From Saccharum officinarum (Eukaryota; Streptophyta; Magnoliopsida; Poales; Poaceae), in assembly GCA_020631735.1 (NCBI GenBank), contig CM036159.1:24281511-24345510 (forward strand): DNA of 64,000 nucleotides. Direction: 5' to 3'. Shown here one piece after another: positions 22,055 to 32,715 of the stretch. How positions within the stretch are numbered: position 1 is the first letter of the stretch; each line of letters starts with the position of its first letter. A program made the position numbers and the translations under genes. Below the pieces are notes generated by a model. It worked only from the letters and a program-made list of their open reading frames with translations, did not search any database and had not been told where the DNA came from.

Positions 22055-22766
22055 TCTCCACCAAGGCACCAACACATCATGCATATATATGGGGGTGAGT
22101 CATCCACAGAGTGAACCGTAATCGATCCAGCGATCCATATGATTAGCGGGGGAGCACCGGATGCTCCATTTGTATTAGCAGCTGACCCAATGGGCCCCTA
22201 TGGTTATTATGGATAGATCCAAAATTTGCTAGCACACCAGCCATGGCCAGGCCTCCCTCATGGTTGGGTGCAGCTGTGCAGACAGCTCGATCAGCCATCG
22301 CCCTTGACGCACAGGCAGAACGGCACGAGTGGTCTGATCCATCGTCCCTCTGCTGTGTCATGGGTTGCACTAGGGGCCCATTTGATTCACTTTTGTGGAT
22401 CGGTTCGACAAACCACTGGATCAATCCGCTCCACGCCCATCTTGTTCATGCAGGATGTGCTCCGCCTCACCAGGGAGCGCTCGGGTCCCGGCGCGCCGCC
22501 GCCACGGAAGCCCGACAGGTACCTGTCGTGTTTGGCCGTTCGGGTGCGGGAATGGGCGATTGAGCACGCGGGATAGGCCGAAAGCGTGCAGGAGAGGCTG
22601 CTGCCGCGGGGTTCACGGGGACTTGGCGAGCAAGGCCTACTCGGTTTCTATGATGAGCGAAAAAGGAGGAATAGCCTGCAGCTATTTTTAGAGAGCGGAG
22701 AGTCTGAGGCTTATTTTACACAAAATTCTCCAAATTAGAATACCTAACAAAAAAAAAGAGTCTCTC
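22055..22766. other. GC-rich unassigned sequence
   Basis: Several short open frames overlap here (for example one encoding LFMQDVLRLTRERSGPGAPP near 22440), but none could be matched to a family. It may be a gene fragment upstream of the snoRNA promoter. Confidence 0.3.
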
Positions 22767-22900
22767 TAAGCGGTACAAATTCCAGATCAGAAAACCCAGC
22801 AATGAGGAAGTTTAACTCGTGGGCTTGTTGGGCCGTATGTCTAAGCAGTACAAATTCCAGATCAGAAAGCCCAGCAAAAATTAGGTAGGGTTCCCAGTTC
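22767..22900 (+). promoter_or_regulatory. Putative snoRNA-cluster promoter with duplicated site II modules
   Basis: A 33-36-bp module (TAAGC(G/A)GTACAAATTCCAG ... CCCAGCAA) occurs twice, at 22767-22802 and 22841-22876, around a segment with GTGGGCTT and TTGGGCCG. TGGGCC/GCCCA site II motifs plus a telo-box-like TAGGGTT at 22886-22892 are the combination known from plant ribosomal protein and snoRNA promoters. The same arrangement is present in copy B at 33435-33568. Confidence 0.45.
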
Positions 22901-23382
22901 CTTCTAGAATCTTCTCACTGGCACTCGACCTCTACAAGAGGTCTTCTCACGGGTACACCATGCCGCATCCTGCAATCCTCGCTAGCTAGAGGTGGAGATC
23001 CGGCTCCGCTCTGTCCTGCGAGCGCGAGGAGCGCGGCGCTCCTTTCCCGCGCGCGCCGAAGGCCGTCTTCATCCGTCTCCCTCGCGGCCCGCCGACTGCC
23101 GCGTTCCCGCTCCGCCCGTCGCATACCGCCATCTCTGTAGGGACGCAATGTCGGCGCACCCCCGTGAAGCGATTCCGCCGCCCATGACCCGGGGAGAACC
23201 CAATCGCGGCGCCGGCAAGTCGGTCCCTATCCCCAGGCGCTCGGCGGCGGATCCTTTCCGTTGCAGACAGCAGATCCTAGTAGCATAAGTTGCTCCGGAT
23301 GCGATGTCCCAAGAAGGCGGTGACGATGAGTTCCCCTCACCTACGTGCTACGGGAGCCACCCTGCTGCGTTGGTCTCCTCCG
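22900..23382 (+). ncRNA. Putative first exon of the snoRNA host transcript
   Basis: This is a CpG-rich block just behind the site II promoter, ending in CTCCTCCG followed by a strong donor GTAAGTTT at 23383. Open frames exist, for example one starting MSQEGGDDEFPSP at 23304 that reads to the donor, but no family was recognised. It may be non-coding or a short coding exon. The snoRNA genes follow 0.75 to 2.7 kb downstream on the same strand. Confidence 0.35.
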
Positions 23383-24128
23383 GTAAGTTTCCTGTGTCTG
23401 CGTGTTTGACATTCAGCTACATCATTGTAGACGATGATGGTGCATTTGAGTTGGAAATGGCTTCGCTGAAGTTTAGTATGTACTGGCGAGTGCTTCTGTG
23501 CTTGCAACTGATTACTTCCACGTTTGTGTTACGTACTAATTAGCATCCGTATGAGGTTGTGTCACTAATATGTTACAGAATAGGGTAGGTCAGGGCAATG
23601 CAATTTTTTATGTAATCAGAAAGGGCAGGGAAAGTGTTGTGCAAGCATCATGATCCGTACTTAATAAATGGTTCTAGCAAAACTAAACATGTCAGGGTTC
23701 AGGGGTGTAGTGATCTTGCAATATTTCTGCTGCCTTTACAATATCTTACATGTTCTGTTCTTGTCATGCTCATTGTGGCAATGCAAATTTAGTTGATTAA
23801 GATAACTCAAGGTTATGAGGAAATCTGGTATTTTCCCAGAACAACTTTCTCCAACTTCCAGTGGCTAGTAGGGTTATGTTATTTTCAGTTCCCTTTGTCA
23901 GACAATGAGCAATACTACTGCCTATGTAGTAATGTTGGCATGTACTACTACCTATTAGCATAGATTACTTTACTAATTCTGAATTTGATTAACTTGACAT
24001 TATGTAATGTTCTCACAGTCGCACAGCTGCCTATTACCTACCTGTTGCCAATCTGAGTGTGTCATGTTGTCTTCATTTTATTGCCCCTTTACCCTGGGGT
24101 TTTCCCCATTCTTATGTTGCTTCTGAAA

Positions 24129-24202
24129 AATGAATGATGAATTGCATTTTAGCTTATGTTTCGGCACTGGTCATGCTACCACTAGGAGGATACTGAGTTA
24201 TT
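24129..24202 (+). ncRNA. Candidate box C/D snoRNA
   Basis: It has a C box ATGATGA at 24134-24140, a D box CTGA at 24193-24196 and a five-pair terminal stem of AATGA with TTATT. Its length of 74 nt is normal for the class. It lies upstream of three clearer C/D genes. No D' box is obvious, so it is the weakest of the four. Confidence 0.35.
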
Positions 24203-25079
24203 CCGCTACAAATTGTTATGTTCAAACGCTGAAAAATCTGGTTTAATCAATGGCACTTGAAGCCTCCTTCCTAGCTGGCAGCCAATTTTCCTGGTCGGCT
24301 GCCAGCTGTAGCTGGCAGCTGCCACAGCTGCCTCCCTGCATCCTGTCCGGACTGGGCGGCTGGATGCTGCTGGCCTTGGCTGGCTTGACGACTGCTCTGT
24401 GGCCAGCGCATGGGTGGTACAACGGGAAATGGCTCTGAACCTTGCAATCTGATGAAGTCAGGAGAAACTCGATGAAAATAACTAATGACATGGCTGTTTC
24501 AAAAAATGGTATTTTGGGTAGCTGCTGTGGTACAGTTGTATTTTGGGGGTCAAAATTTTTTTTTGGAGAGTTGTTTTTTATCCAAATTTTATGGATGCTC
24601 TTTGAGTTTCTCTTATTTCGACCCCAAAACACATGCACGTTGACATAATCTGTCCCAACGCCCTCCTCTTTGCTCTCAGTTTGTCATCGCAGCCTATCGA
24701 TTTGGATAGATATTTGGCCTTTGCCTTCTCTAGATTGCTGAGATCGAGAGTTTGCTCTTCCTGAGTTTGTCGTGTTGATCACACTTTCTTTTCTTGCTTG
24801 AATTTTTGCTCCACCTATTTATTAATGGGAGGTTGGTCATTTATGAGGAGCTGTGGTTTCTAGATTTGATGGCCATGGCGTCCTTCTTCCAGCCGCTCCC
24901 AGATCAATCTGGGGCTCTAATAGCCGCAGCCCGAATAAACGATGGGCTTCTGGTTACGCACCCTTGCACATCAATTTGATTGCTGCAGCTCTATGTTGTA
25001 GCCATTTTTTTCTCTTCAATCAATGTTAGTTGGGACCTGGTGATGAGTAGATCTGCATCTGCTGCTGCTGCTGCTGCAT
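24203..25079 (+). other. Spacer inside the snoRNA region
   Basis: 24270-24345 is rich in AGCTGGCAGC-type motifs (GGCTGCCAGCTGTAGC). A CTG triplet run (GCTGCTGCTGCTGCTGC) precedes the first clear snoRNA at 25063-25079. No gene is claimed. Confidence 0.35.
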
Positions 25080-25173
25080 GGCAGTGATGACAAAAAGGTT
25101 ATTTGGTTGATTATGATTCTTAATGCCATTTAAGGATCAAGTCGTGATGACCTTATTTGTGCGTGTCTGAGCC
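25080..25173 (+). ncRNA. Box C/D snoRNA A
   Basis: GGCA leads into C box GTGATGA (25084-25090), an internal C'-like GTGATGA (25144-25150) and D box CTGA (25167-25170) followed by GCC. GGC and GCC close the terminal stem. The last 13 bases, GCGTGTCTGAGCC, are shared with the next two snoRNAs, so the three are paralogues. Members of this class guide 2'-O-methylation of rRNA or snRNA. The target was not identified. Confidence 0.75.
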
Positions 25174-25469
25174 AATGCAATGCAGAGTCCATGTTTACCA
25201 ACCTTTCTGCTGATCTTTTCATCCTCGATTTTTATTCCTGCTGTTTACTTCCTGGCAGAGGTGGTCTCGTGTCTGATCCTTTTGTGTTCTTGAAACTTTT
25301 GCTCTACTAAGGATTTTGCACTATTGTTTATTTGATTTTGGTCGTGGGATGATCAGGGTGCAAATATCCTTTTATCTGCAGTTGACAGGATAAATGACAA
25401 AGGGATATATTTCATCTTGTATTTATGTGTGTCGATTGGATTTCTTAGTGTCTTTGGCTCATCTGGCAC

Positions 25470-25560
25470 GGCTGGGATGACGAAAACATACATTTCTCGA
25501 TCCTGATACTTGATTTTTTTCAAGGACCAAACTTTGATGACCTTTATGCGTGTCTGAGCC
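25470..25560 (+). ncRNA. Box C/D snoRNA B
   Basis: GGCTGGGATGA gives a slightly degenerate C box. D' is CTGA at 25503-25506, C' is TTTGATGA at 25533-25540 and D is CTGA at 25554-25557 followed by GCC. The stretch before D' (TTTCTCGATC) is nearly the same as in snoRNA C, so they may share a target. Confidence 0.75.
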
Positions 25561-25627
25561 AATGCAGATGAGTATGTTTTCCTTATTTATTGTTACAAGG
25601 TTATGGCCTTTTCGTGCATCTGGGTTA

Positions 25628-26001
25628 GGCCTGGTTTAGTTCCAAAAAAAATTTGGGTTCACCTATCACATCGAATGTTTGGACACATGCATGGAGTACT
25701 AAATGTAGAGGAAAAAAAAACCTAATTGCACAGTTTGGTTGGAAAACACGAGACAAATCTTTTAAGGCTAATTAGGCCATGATTAGCCTTAAGTGCTACA
25801 GTAACCCCATGTGCTAATGATGGATTAATTAGGCTTAATAAATTCGCCTCGCAGTTTCTAGGCGAGCTATGTAATTAGTTTTTTTATTAGTATCCGAAAA
25901 CTGCTTCTGATATCCCATAAAACATCTGATGTGACACCTAAAAATTTTATTTTCGTGAACTAAACACCTAAAAATTTTATTTTCGTGAACTAAACACAGC
26001 C
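25628..26001. mobile_element. Tourist-like MITE between snoRNAs B and C
   Basis: The ends GGCCTGGTTTAGTTCC and GTGAACTAAACACAGCC are flanked by TTA on both sides (25625-25627, 26002-26004). It is 374 bp. ACCTAAAAATTTTATTTTCG is repeated twice in tandem near the right end. It is present in both copies of the segment. Confidence 0.85.
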
Positions 26002-26009
26002 TTATTTAG

Positions 26010-26108
26010 GGTGGCTGTGATGACAAAAATGTTCGATTCTCGATGCTGAGACTTGATTTATTCAAGGACCATGTTTTGATGAGCTCTGTGCGTGTCTGAG
26101 CCATCACC
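26010..26108 (+). ncRNA. Box C/D snoRNA C
   Basis: A long terminal stem (GGTGGCT against AGCCATCACC) encloses C box TGTGATGA (26016-26023), D' CTGA (26046-26049), C' TTTGATGA (26075-26082) and D CTGA (26096-26099). It is the best-formed member of the cluster. The putative D' guide is TTCGATTCTCGATG and the target is not identified. Confidence 0.8.
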
Positions 26109-27452
26109 TTCCTTCTTTGCTTGAAAACTGAACCTTTTTTGTTGCCCACGGTATATTTGAGTTCTCTTTGCCTGAAGTGAATGTTATTGGCGGCTTGTCT
26201 ACTGTGATATTTGGAGATTTTGCAGATTGGAACGGGTTGCTCTGGTCCAAACCATGACACTAACTGTGTTGTGGCGATAGAGATAATAATCACTTTTTCC
26301 TGGATGAGATATCAGTATCACCTATCTTTATTCTTCGCACGAAAAGTATGTCCTTTTTCTGTCGTCCCTGGCTTATTTGAGTTTTGTTTAGCTCAGTTTT
26401 GCTTTCTTTATTCACTTATGGTGACAATACTCTCCAAAATGATGCTAGTGGTTACTTGTCTGTTGTGATTTTTGGCTAGTTCTCAAGTTGGATAGATTGC
26501 TCTGCACTGCTTCAGTCTTTTGCGTTCTCAGATGTTAATATGTCATCATAGTTGTTCTGGATGATCATCCGTATGAGCAGTCATAGATCCTTTTCTTGCA
26601 TCGAACTGTCATACATGAACTTGGATTCTTTTGTGGCCATCGAATTGTCATACATGAACTTGGGTTCTTTTGTGGCCACCTGGCTGCTGTCCTATCCAGG
26701 CCATGGTTCGAATTATCATACATGAATCCCATATATCGGTGTAGCCGTTGAGCAGGAATTATGTTTGGAACCCTGGCAGGATTGTTTTTGGAAATGCACT
26801 CTAAAAGTTCTCAAATATATGAAATGAATAACTGTGTGATTGCAGTAGTTAGTTTTGTGACTTATCAAAGGGTTTCCTACAAATGGTACTCAGTTATTCC
26901 TGTCAACTCTAACCCTACGTTGCAGCCATTGTGAAGGTCAAATGACAGTTACGTGTTTATCTTCATGCGTTTAATCTATATTTCAGTAGTCCATGAGAAA
27001 AATATAATTAAGGGTGTGTCTGGGGTGTAATCAGGGTTTCGAAACTCTTATTTAATTTAATATTATGATGATGCAGCTCTCCTGCATGTCCGGAAAAAAG
27101 TGTGAGAAAAATTTGCATGGCTAAAGTAGTTCCTTGGAACCTTGCTTACTAGAGCTGGTTTTTCAAACAGTTTTCTGTTGATCAAAATGGATCTCTGAAG
27201 TTCCTGTTGAAAGTTAGACATGAAACATCTAGCAAGCAAGATATCATCTGACGCAAACTAGAATTTGTTTAAGATACAGCCAGATTCAGAAGAACTGATA
27301 ATTCAACTAGCTAAATGCTACAAAACAGAAATACAAATGTAGATAGCGAGCATGCATGGGGCAAACAATGTGGTCATTTGAACCTTCTTTTTCTGACCAT
27401 TGTTTGCTTCCATGGTGAGACATCTATGTCAAGCTCTCCATGGATTGAGGAA
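26109..27452. other. Between the snoRNA cluster and the GRF gene
   Basis: The 3' end of the plus-strand snoRNA transcript and the 3' UTR of the minus-strand GRF gene must converge here. Near 26600-26720 CATACATGAACTTGG(A/G)TTC is duplicated. No other gene is seen. Confidence 0.4.
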
Positions 27453-30012
27453 TCATGGTGCATGGTCAAGATTCAATAACCAACCATATGACCTTGATTC
27501 ACACTTGCTTAAGTCCTCACTATTCTTGGAGTTGGTTAAGATCTCGCCTAGAGGTCCACCTTGAGGCATCTCCCAAGAGCTTGATATGCAATCCTGCTGC
27601 ACTTGTGTCATGTTAGGTGTAAGGCAGGTAGATCGTGGACCGTCTGCAGAATAGAAAGTCGATGAAACTAGCATGGAATCAGAATATTTGTTCTTTTCTG
27701 ACTCCGTCTTCTCATTCTGGGCTAGGCTGAAATTTTGAAGGACTGATTGGAGGGATTCAGCATCATGGTGCTGTGTGGAGGAAATGCTCTTGTGGCTAGG
27801 CTGGTTGCCACCCCAGGCTTTCAGTATTGTGTCTGAGTTTGACTCATTTTCCAGTGTGGGACCTAACTTATCTGGTTTGTTCTGCTGCTTCAGTTGAGAG
27901 AGCAGGGACAAGGTGGGCTGGCTATTCGTAGAATTAAGCAGCAAAGAGTTGTCCTCCGTCGGTTTGTTTGCTTTCTCTCTGCTCAACATTGTCCTGAAAA
28001 TGTGTACAAGGTTTTAGAAATGGGAATTATTATGACTGCTAAGTGGCAACTAAAATCAAAATAATCTTATATATAACCATAATAACATACTAACACTATT
28101 CCAGAATGTAACATACTAACACTATTCCAAAATGTAAAACCCTGTTCGCTTATCTACTTTTCAGCCATAGAACAGTGTTTTCCTCTCACAACATTTCAGC
28201 ATAAGCACCAATATAAGCCAAATTTCAGCATAAGCGAACAGGGTTTAACATCGTCGGTGCTCTTAATAGGATGCAAGTATTAAGTTGGGATTTTATTATT
28301 CAGATATGATGCTAAAACAGGGTGCCTCATATAAGGAGATGACTCTGGTGGAAGAATATAGTATTTACCTGTTTAAACTATCTGTCCAACAGCTGACAGT
28401 GCCTGGCTTGGAGTCATTAACTTTTGCCTTCTTCAAGCTACCTTGTGGCCCAGCACATGGCAATGAGCTAGCAGCAGCAGGCACCTCCTTGGTGGTCTTT
28501 TTGGGTTGGTTTTCCACAGGCTTTCTTGAACGGTGACGGTTTCTGTTGATGTGCCGCTCACAGTACTTGTGATCAGCCATTGCCTCCTTGGAGCATCGCC
28601 ACTTCTTTCCATCTGTTCGTCGGCATCTTCCAGGCTCTGGGTCAGAGTCTGCATTTGTGTAGCCTTGATAGAGAGGCCTCCAGCTCACTGCATTAGAGAA
28701 GTTTGTCAAGCTCTGATTACATTTATATTCAAAGCAATACTGTGGTTATTCTTAATGGCATATGATTGTTTGGGTACAAAATGGTGGTAACATTTTGGTG
28801 TAAGATCTTTGTAGTTCCATGGCATTCATACATTGAACTTAATGATTTGTATTTTCAAATGCTACAGAGCTGCCAACATTTTTATTTACCATGTAACGCT
28901 ACAAAAGCATCCATTTGTGCAAAATAGTACTTCTCTTCTATCTTGGTTTATTGCAAGTGCTAGTAGTTTTGAAGTAGAGAACCTTAGTTTTCTGATTCAG
29001 AATATGCATGCATACCTCTATTGGATGATCTGAAGCTCTTGCTGATTGAAATGAGCAGGCTGGAAGGTATGGGGGCCTTTGCATTGAGATACTTGTATAT
29101 CAGAGCCTGGTGCTCCAGCTCCATCCACTGCGAGGGAGTAAATGGCCTCTTGGTCCTGGACAGCAGGAAAGCCTGCTCGCTTGGGCCTCCAAAATCCAAG
29201 CCTAGATGATGGCGAAACAAGGAGAATATTTAGTCTGACCAAATCTGAAATGCTGAAGCAAAACAGCAACCTTATCTCCAGAGACGCGCATGGTGAAGGG
29301 AGCGCCAAGACAAAAGTGTAAAGGTAAAAAAGCAGATGAAATGTTTACGGGGCAGCCTTGGCCTTGGCCGGGGAGGGAGGGGCCCAGGCCCCAGGGAGAG
29401 CTCTCTAGCGTTGTGCAAATCCCTATGGCCGCTACGCTAGGCCCCTCCATGTAGCATAGCATTCATGAGAGCTCATCAAGTTCCATGAATGCTGCACCTC
29501 TGTTCTCCTCTTGACTTTTGCTTTTCTTTTTGAATATTATTACTACAATAGAGAAACACTACTACTGCGCTGTCTATCATGTTTTTTTTTTTTTGCAGAG
29601 AACATATCCATCCAAGAACATGCAGAATGGCATCTTGGTTCTACTTCTACTTTCTACAGTGCGTATGGAAGGAGGAATGAATGGGCACGACATCTTGGTC
29701 CTACAGTGTGTATGAAAGGAAGGAGAATGAACGGGCATTCCCAGGGAAGAATGTGTTGTTGAGGACTGAGGCGGCATCCAAACCTGAGGGCAATGTGTGA
29801 GCCGCCTTGGAGAACCTGAGCATCTTCTGTTCGTCGAGGAAGGGGGAGGGGTAGGGGCCAGCTGCTGCCTGGGTGAGGGCTGCTCGCTTGAGAAGACCCA
29901 GGTCGCCGCTGCCCCTGGGCGATGGCGCGGTGATGGCGATGCCTTGCTGCAGCCCCATCACATCCCCGACTCCGAGCTCCATGCCCGCAGCAGCACAAAA
30001 CTCAGCACTCAT
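27453..30012 (-). CDS. GRF: Growth-regulating factor (GRF), four exons, copy A
   Basis: This is a plant transcription factor that acts in the nucleus with GIF co-activators to promote cell proliferation in leaves and other organs. Exons on the minus strand are 30012-29784, 29201-29016, 28687-28369 and 27993-27453. All junctions are GT/AG and keep phase, giving 1275 bp and 424 residues. Exon 1 starts [14 protein letters not shown] and ends AAHTLPS. Exon 2 holds the QLQ domain (about 96-132: [19 protein letters not shown]). Exon 3 holds the WRC domain (about 154-197: [17 protein letters not shown] ... [10 protein letters not shown]), with the basic nuclear signal inside it. Exon 4 is Ser/Asn-rich and ends [12 protein letters not shown] miR396 site lies at the end of WRC. 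Which GRF orthologue this is was not settled. The predicted protein is identical to that of copy B. Confidence 0.92.
28138..28246. mobile_element. Foldback MITE in GRF intron 3
   Basis: Perfect inverted ends AACCCTGTTCGCTTAT and ATAAGCGAACAGGGTT enclose about 108 bp. It lies in the intron between 28368 and 27994 and is present in both copies. Just left, ACATACTAACACTATTCC is duplicated (28085-28135). Confidence 0.8.
28512..28532 (-). promoter_or_regulatory. miR396 target site in GRF exon 3
   Basis: On the minus strand the 21-nt site contains GTTCAAGAAAGCCTGTGGAA, which encodes the end of the WRC domain (RSRKPVE). This is the conserved miR396 complementary site of plant GRF mRNAs, with the usual single bulge relative to the microRNA. 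It predicts post-transcriptional repression in mature tissue. Confidence 0.93.
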
Positions 30013-30089
30013 TTGGGGAGAAGAAGAAGAGGCTGCTGATGAGAGAGTGGATGCTGGTGTGCATTGTTGGGGACAGGCTGGTTGGTTTT

Positions 30090-30192
30090 GAGGAGAGAGG
30101 GAGAGGGAGAGAGAAGGTGGGTGTGCTTTTCGGGTGGGAGGCAGGGTGTGTGTGGTGGCTCTTTGGGGACTTAGGGGGGTGGCCCTTAAATA
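30090..30192 (-). promoter_or_regulatory. GRF core promoter and CT-rich leader, copy A
   Basis: On the minus strand a TATTTAA box (30186-30192) lies 174 bp upstream of the ATG. The leader contains long CT runs (the plus strand shows GAGAGAGGGAGAGGGAGAG near 30093-30115). Copy A ends 47 bp upstream of this box, at the gap. Confidence 0.6.
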
Positions 30193-30239
30193 GCACCAGT
30201 CCTTTCATCCATTCCTTTGGCTTTGGATGAGTTTTGAGC

Positions 30240-30339
30240 NNNNNNNNNNNNNNNNNNNNNNNNNNNNNNNNNNNNNNNNNNNNNNNNNNNNNNNNNNNNN
30301 NNNNNNNNNNNNNNNNNNNNNNNNNNNNNNNNNNNNNNN
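30240..30339. other. Assembly gap of exactly 100 N
   Basis: One hundred consecutive N. A round number is the usual placeholder for a gap of unknown size between scaffolded contigs. Both edges coincide with the ends of the duplicated segment. Confidence 0.98.
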
Positions 30340-31870
30340 TGAGAAACATTAGGTTGAGATGAAGAAAGCAAAGCCTACTACAACTGATTACCTAAGACTT
30401 TTCCACCAAGGTTAGCTCAATTTCACTTTTTGTATTTACATTCCAACTCATGGTGTCTCATCCTAGTACTTTCAATATTACTGTAGTCAAAACTTGGAAC
30501 CTGAACCTACGGCCAGTAAGAAGAGAAAGGGTGCTGACTCCAATTCTGGACCAGTAGGAAGGTAATTAATAAAAACTTGAATAAATATTCTACTAATAGA
30601 AAGCTAATGGTGACTTCTAAGTGCCAAACTCTCTTATTTTTTAGTGTAAGCTTGGAGATTACAAGTAGGAAAAAAGGAAAGCGGGGTTCCTCTAACTCTG
30701 GAGCATCAAAAAGGTAGCCTATACTAAATCTGAATTTATTTTGCATGATCAGTTTTTCGATTTGATCTCAAATAAATTTTGCATACACATGAACATGCAC
30801 AGGTCCAGAAGTCGTTCAAATCAACCTGAACCACTTTCAATTGAGCTTCCTACGTCCAAAGATAAACCAGCAGCTGTTGTCAAGTTAAAGAGCAAAAGGA
30901 GGAAGAAAGATGTAGATAAAAACGCTACAAAAAAATCTTTTGTCGTAACTTGATAGCCCTGCGATGGGCACAAGGAGCAAAAGACTTCAGCCAAGTAATG
31001 TTGCATTGAGCACAAGAAGCAAAAGAACGCTGAGTTTGTGATTCTTGTATGAGAAAATTACCTAAATGTGTATTGAGTTAGAGATGTCTATGAGTCATGT
31101 AATGGATGCAAACCTGTGAAAATGTTTTTGTGCATATGAACCTGTATGTTCCTCTTATTGTGATCATGGATGCTCCTAAATATTCCATTTATCTTGAACT
31201 TGTGAGTTTTCCTAAATAAATATGTTATTGTCATTCTGTATGTCATCTTTTAAAATTGGATATTGTTGGGACCTATTTATTGTTGTCAATCATGTATCTT
31301 TTTTTTACAATTGTTGACAACAAAAAATGACCATTTTTTGAAGTTATCAAAATGCGAAACGGACTTCACTATTGCGTTCCTCTCATCCCTATGGTAAAAA
31401 AACATATATGGAACATCTAATTCGGAGTTCGAATGAGGGAGTAAATTGTCCTTTACCTTTGTGCGGAAATAAGAACTTCTGACCCCTACCAGAACTTCTA
31501 AGTTTGGCGCATAGGAGTTCTGGCTCTGCATGAACATCAGAACTTCTGACCCTCTAACAGAACTTCTGATTTCCGCAGTCCGAACTGGTAAAAAATCTCA
31601 AGGGGTAAAACAGACTTTTCACATAGGACTTAACATGGTTAGCAACCAAAATTGACGGAAATGTCAAATAGGAAAGAAAAACTAGAGTTGAGGATATATA
31701 GGAAAGATTTTCACTTTCGGTGTCAAATAGAAAAGAAGCATTATTTTCAGAACCAAATAGAAAACTTTCTCAAAATAGATCTCCAAAACCAAGATTTAGA
31801 GGCTCTCTAAAAAGGAATAGCTCTCCAAATACTAAAACACCGTAGCAGCCTCTTTGTATTGGTGCTGTTC
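30340..31870 (+). mobile_element. MULE right half, copy B
   Basis: Same as 19654-21187: the end of the transposase (EKH-stop, then the small basic exons) and the right inverted repeat. One A fewer in an A-run near 30928 shifts the frame of the last exon relative to copy A. Confidence 0.75.
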
Positions 31871-32090
31871 ATGAACAGACGTGGCCCGTTGCGTGGCCCA
31901 TGATCCCGTACGCCATCACCTACTCGCCGGCCAAGAGGGCCGCAGGGTCTTCACAGAATCACAACAGCCGGCAAAGGAGGGCTCCAGTCGACCTTGGCGT
32001 GCCGCAGCTCGCCGAAGGTGCAGACGACGAACCGGCCCAACGACTGCTCTACCGCGACCAACGGCAGCTACCTGTATGAGGTCCTGTATG

Positions 32091-32715
32091 CAGGGGCGGA
32101 TCCACCAGTATGGCGAGGTCTGGCCCCCTCCGGTGAGCCCCCTACCCCCGGAGTCCCAGGCCTGGGAGCCATGGACGGCCGGTTGTTCTCTGTTTTTTTG
32201 CGAGCGTAGAGCGACCAAAGAAGAAGATGAGTCGAACCGCTAAAGAGGTATCATCATTGGGCCTATTGGGCTGCATCCGCGTGATGAAAATCCAGGTGCC
32301 CAGGCCCAGGCGGACCGTGAATAGACTCAACCTTGATTCAGTTCCGTCCCCGTCTGCCTGTGAACCGTGACTGTCCGAGTTCCTCCTTTTTCCTGGTTCT
32401 TGCTTGTAATTGTAGCCTAGTAATTAGCTGATGTTTTAAACTTTGATTTACACTATTCTTTGAGTGTTAGTTGTAGGCTTCAAGAGATATTTTGGCACGG
32501 TTTCAGGTCGAAGTACCAGTTATGTTTTAGGTTATGATTATGAATAATTATTAATGATAATTAGAACATTATTTATGAGATTGTGACACGATTTATAAGT
32601 ATATCGATATTTTTGCCACATTTTTACCTCTTATCTTATGTGCAATTACTTTGTTATATAAATTAGTAGTACAAAAGTTCGCCATAGGTGAATTTTTGTC
32701 CTGGATCCGCCACTG
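32091..32715. mobile_element. Non-autonomous hAT element, copy B
   Basis: This is the same insertion as 21409-22046. Its left target copy is CCTGTATG and its right is CCTGTACG, one base different. A 13-bp deletion near the left end makes it 625 bp. Confidence 0.9.

Larger units (their letters stand above)
19654..30239. repeat. Copy A of a 10.6-kb near-identical segment (left contig end)
   Basis: From TGAGAAACATTAGG to GAGTTTTGAGC this segment matches 30340-41609 base for base, except for roughly twenty single-base or short indel differences, a 13-bp indel near 21437 and three MITEs present only in copy B. It ends exactly at the N gap. It contains the MULE right half, a hAT, the snoRNA cluster and the GRF gene. 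Most likely it is one allele of the same locus as copy B. Confidence 0.9.

Noticed and set aside
24466..24520. Possible extra C/D snoRNA (TGATGAAGTCAGG ...)
   Set aside because: No D box at a suitable distance and no terminal stem.
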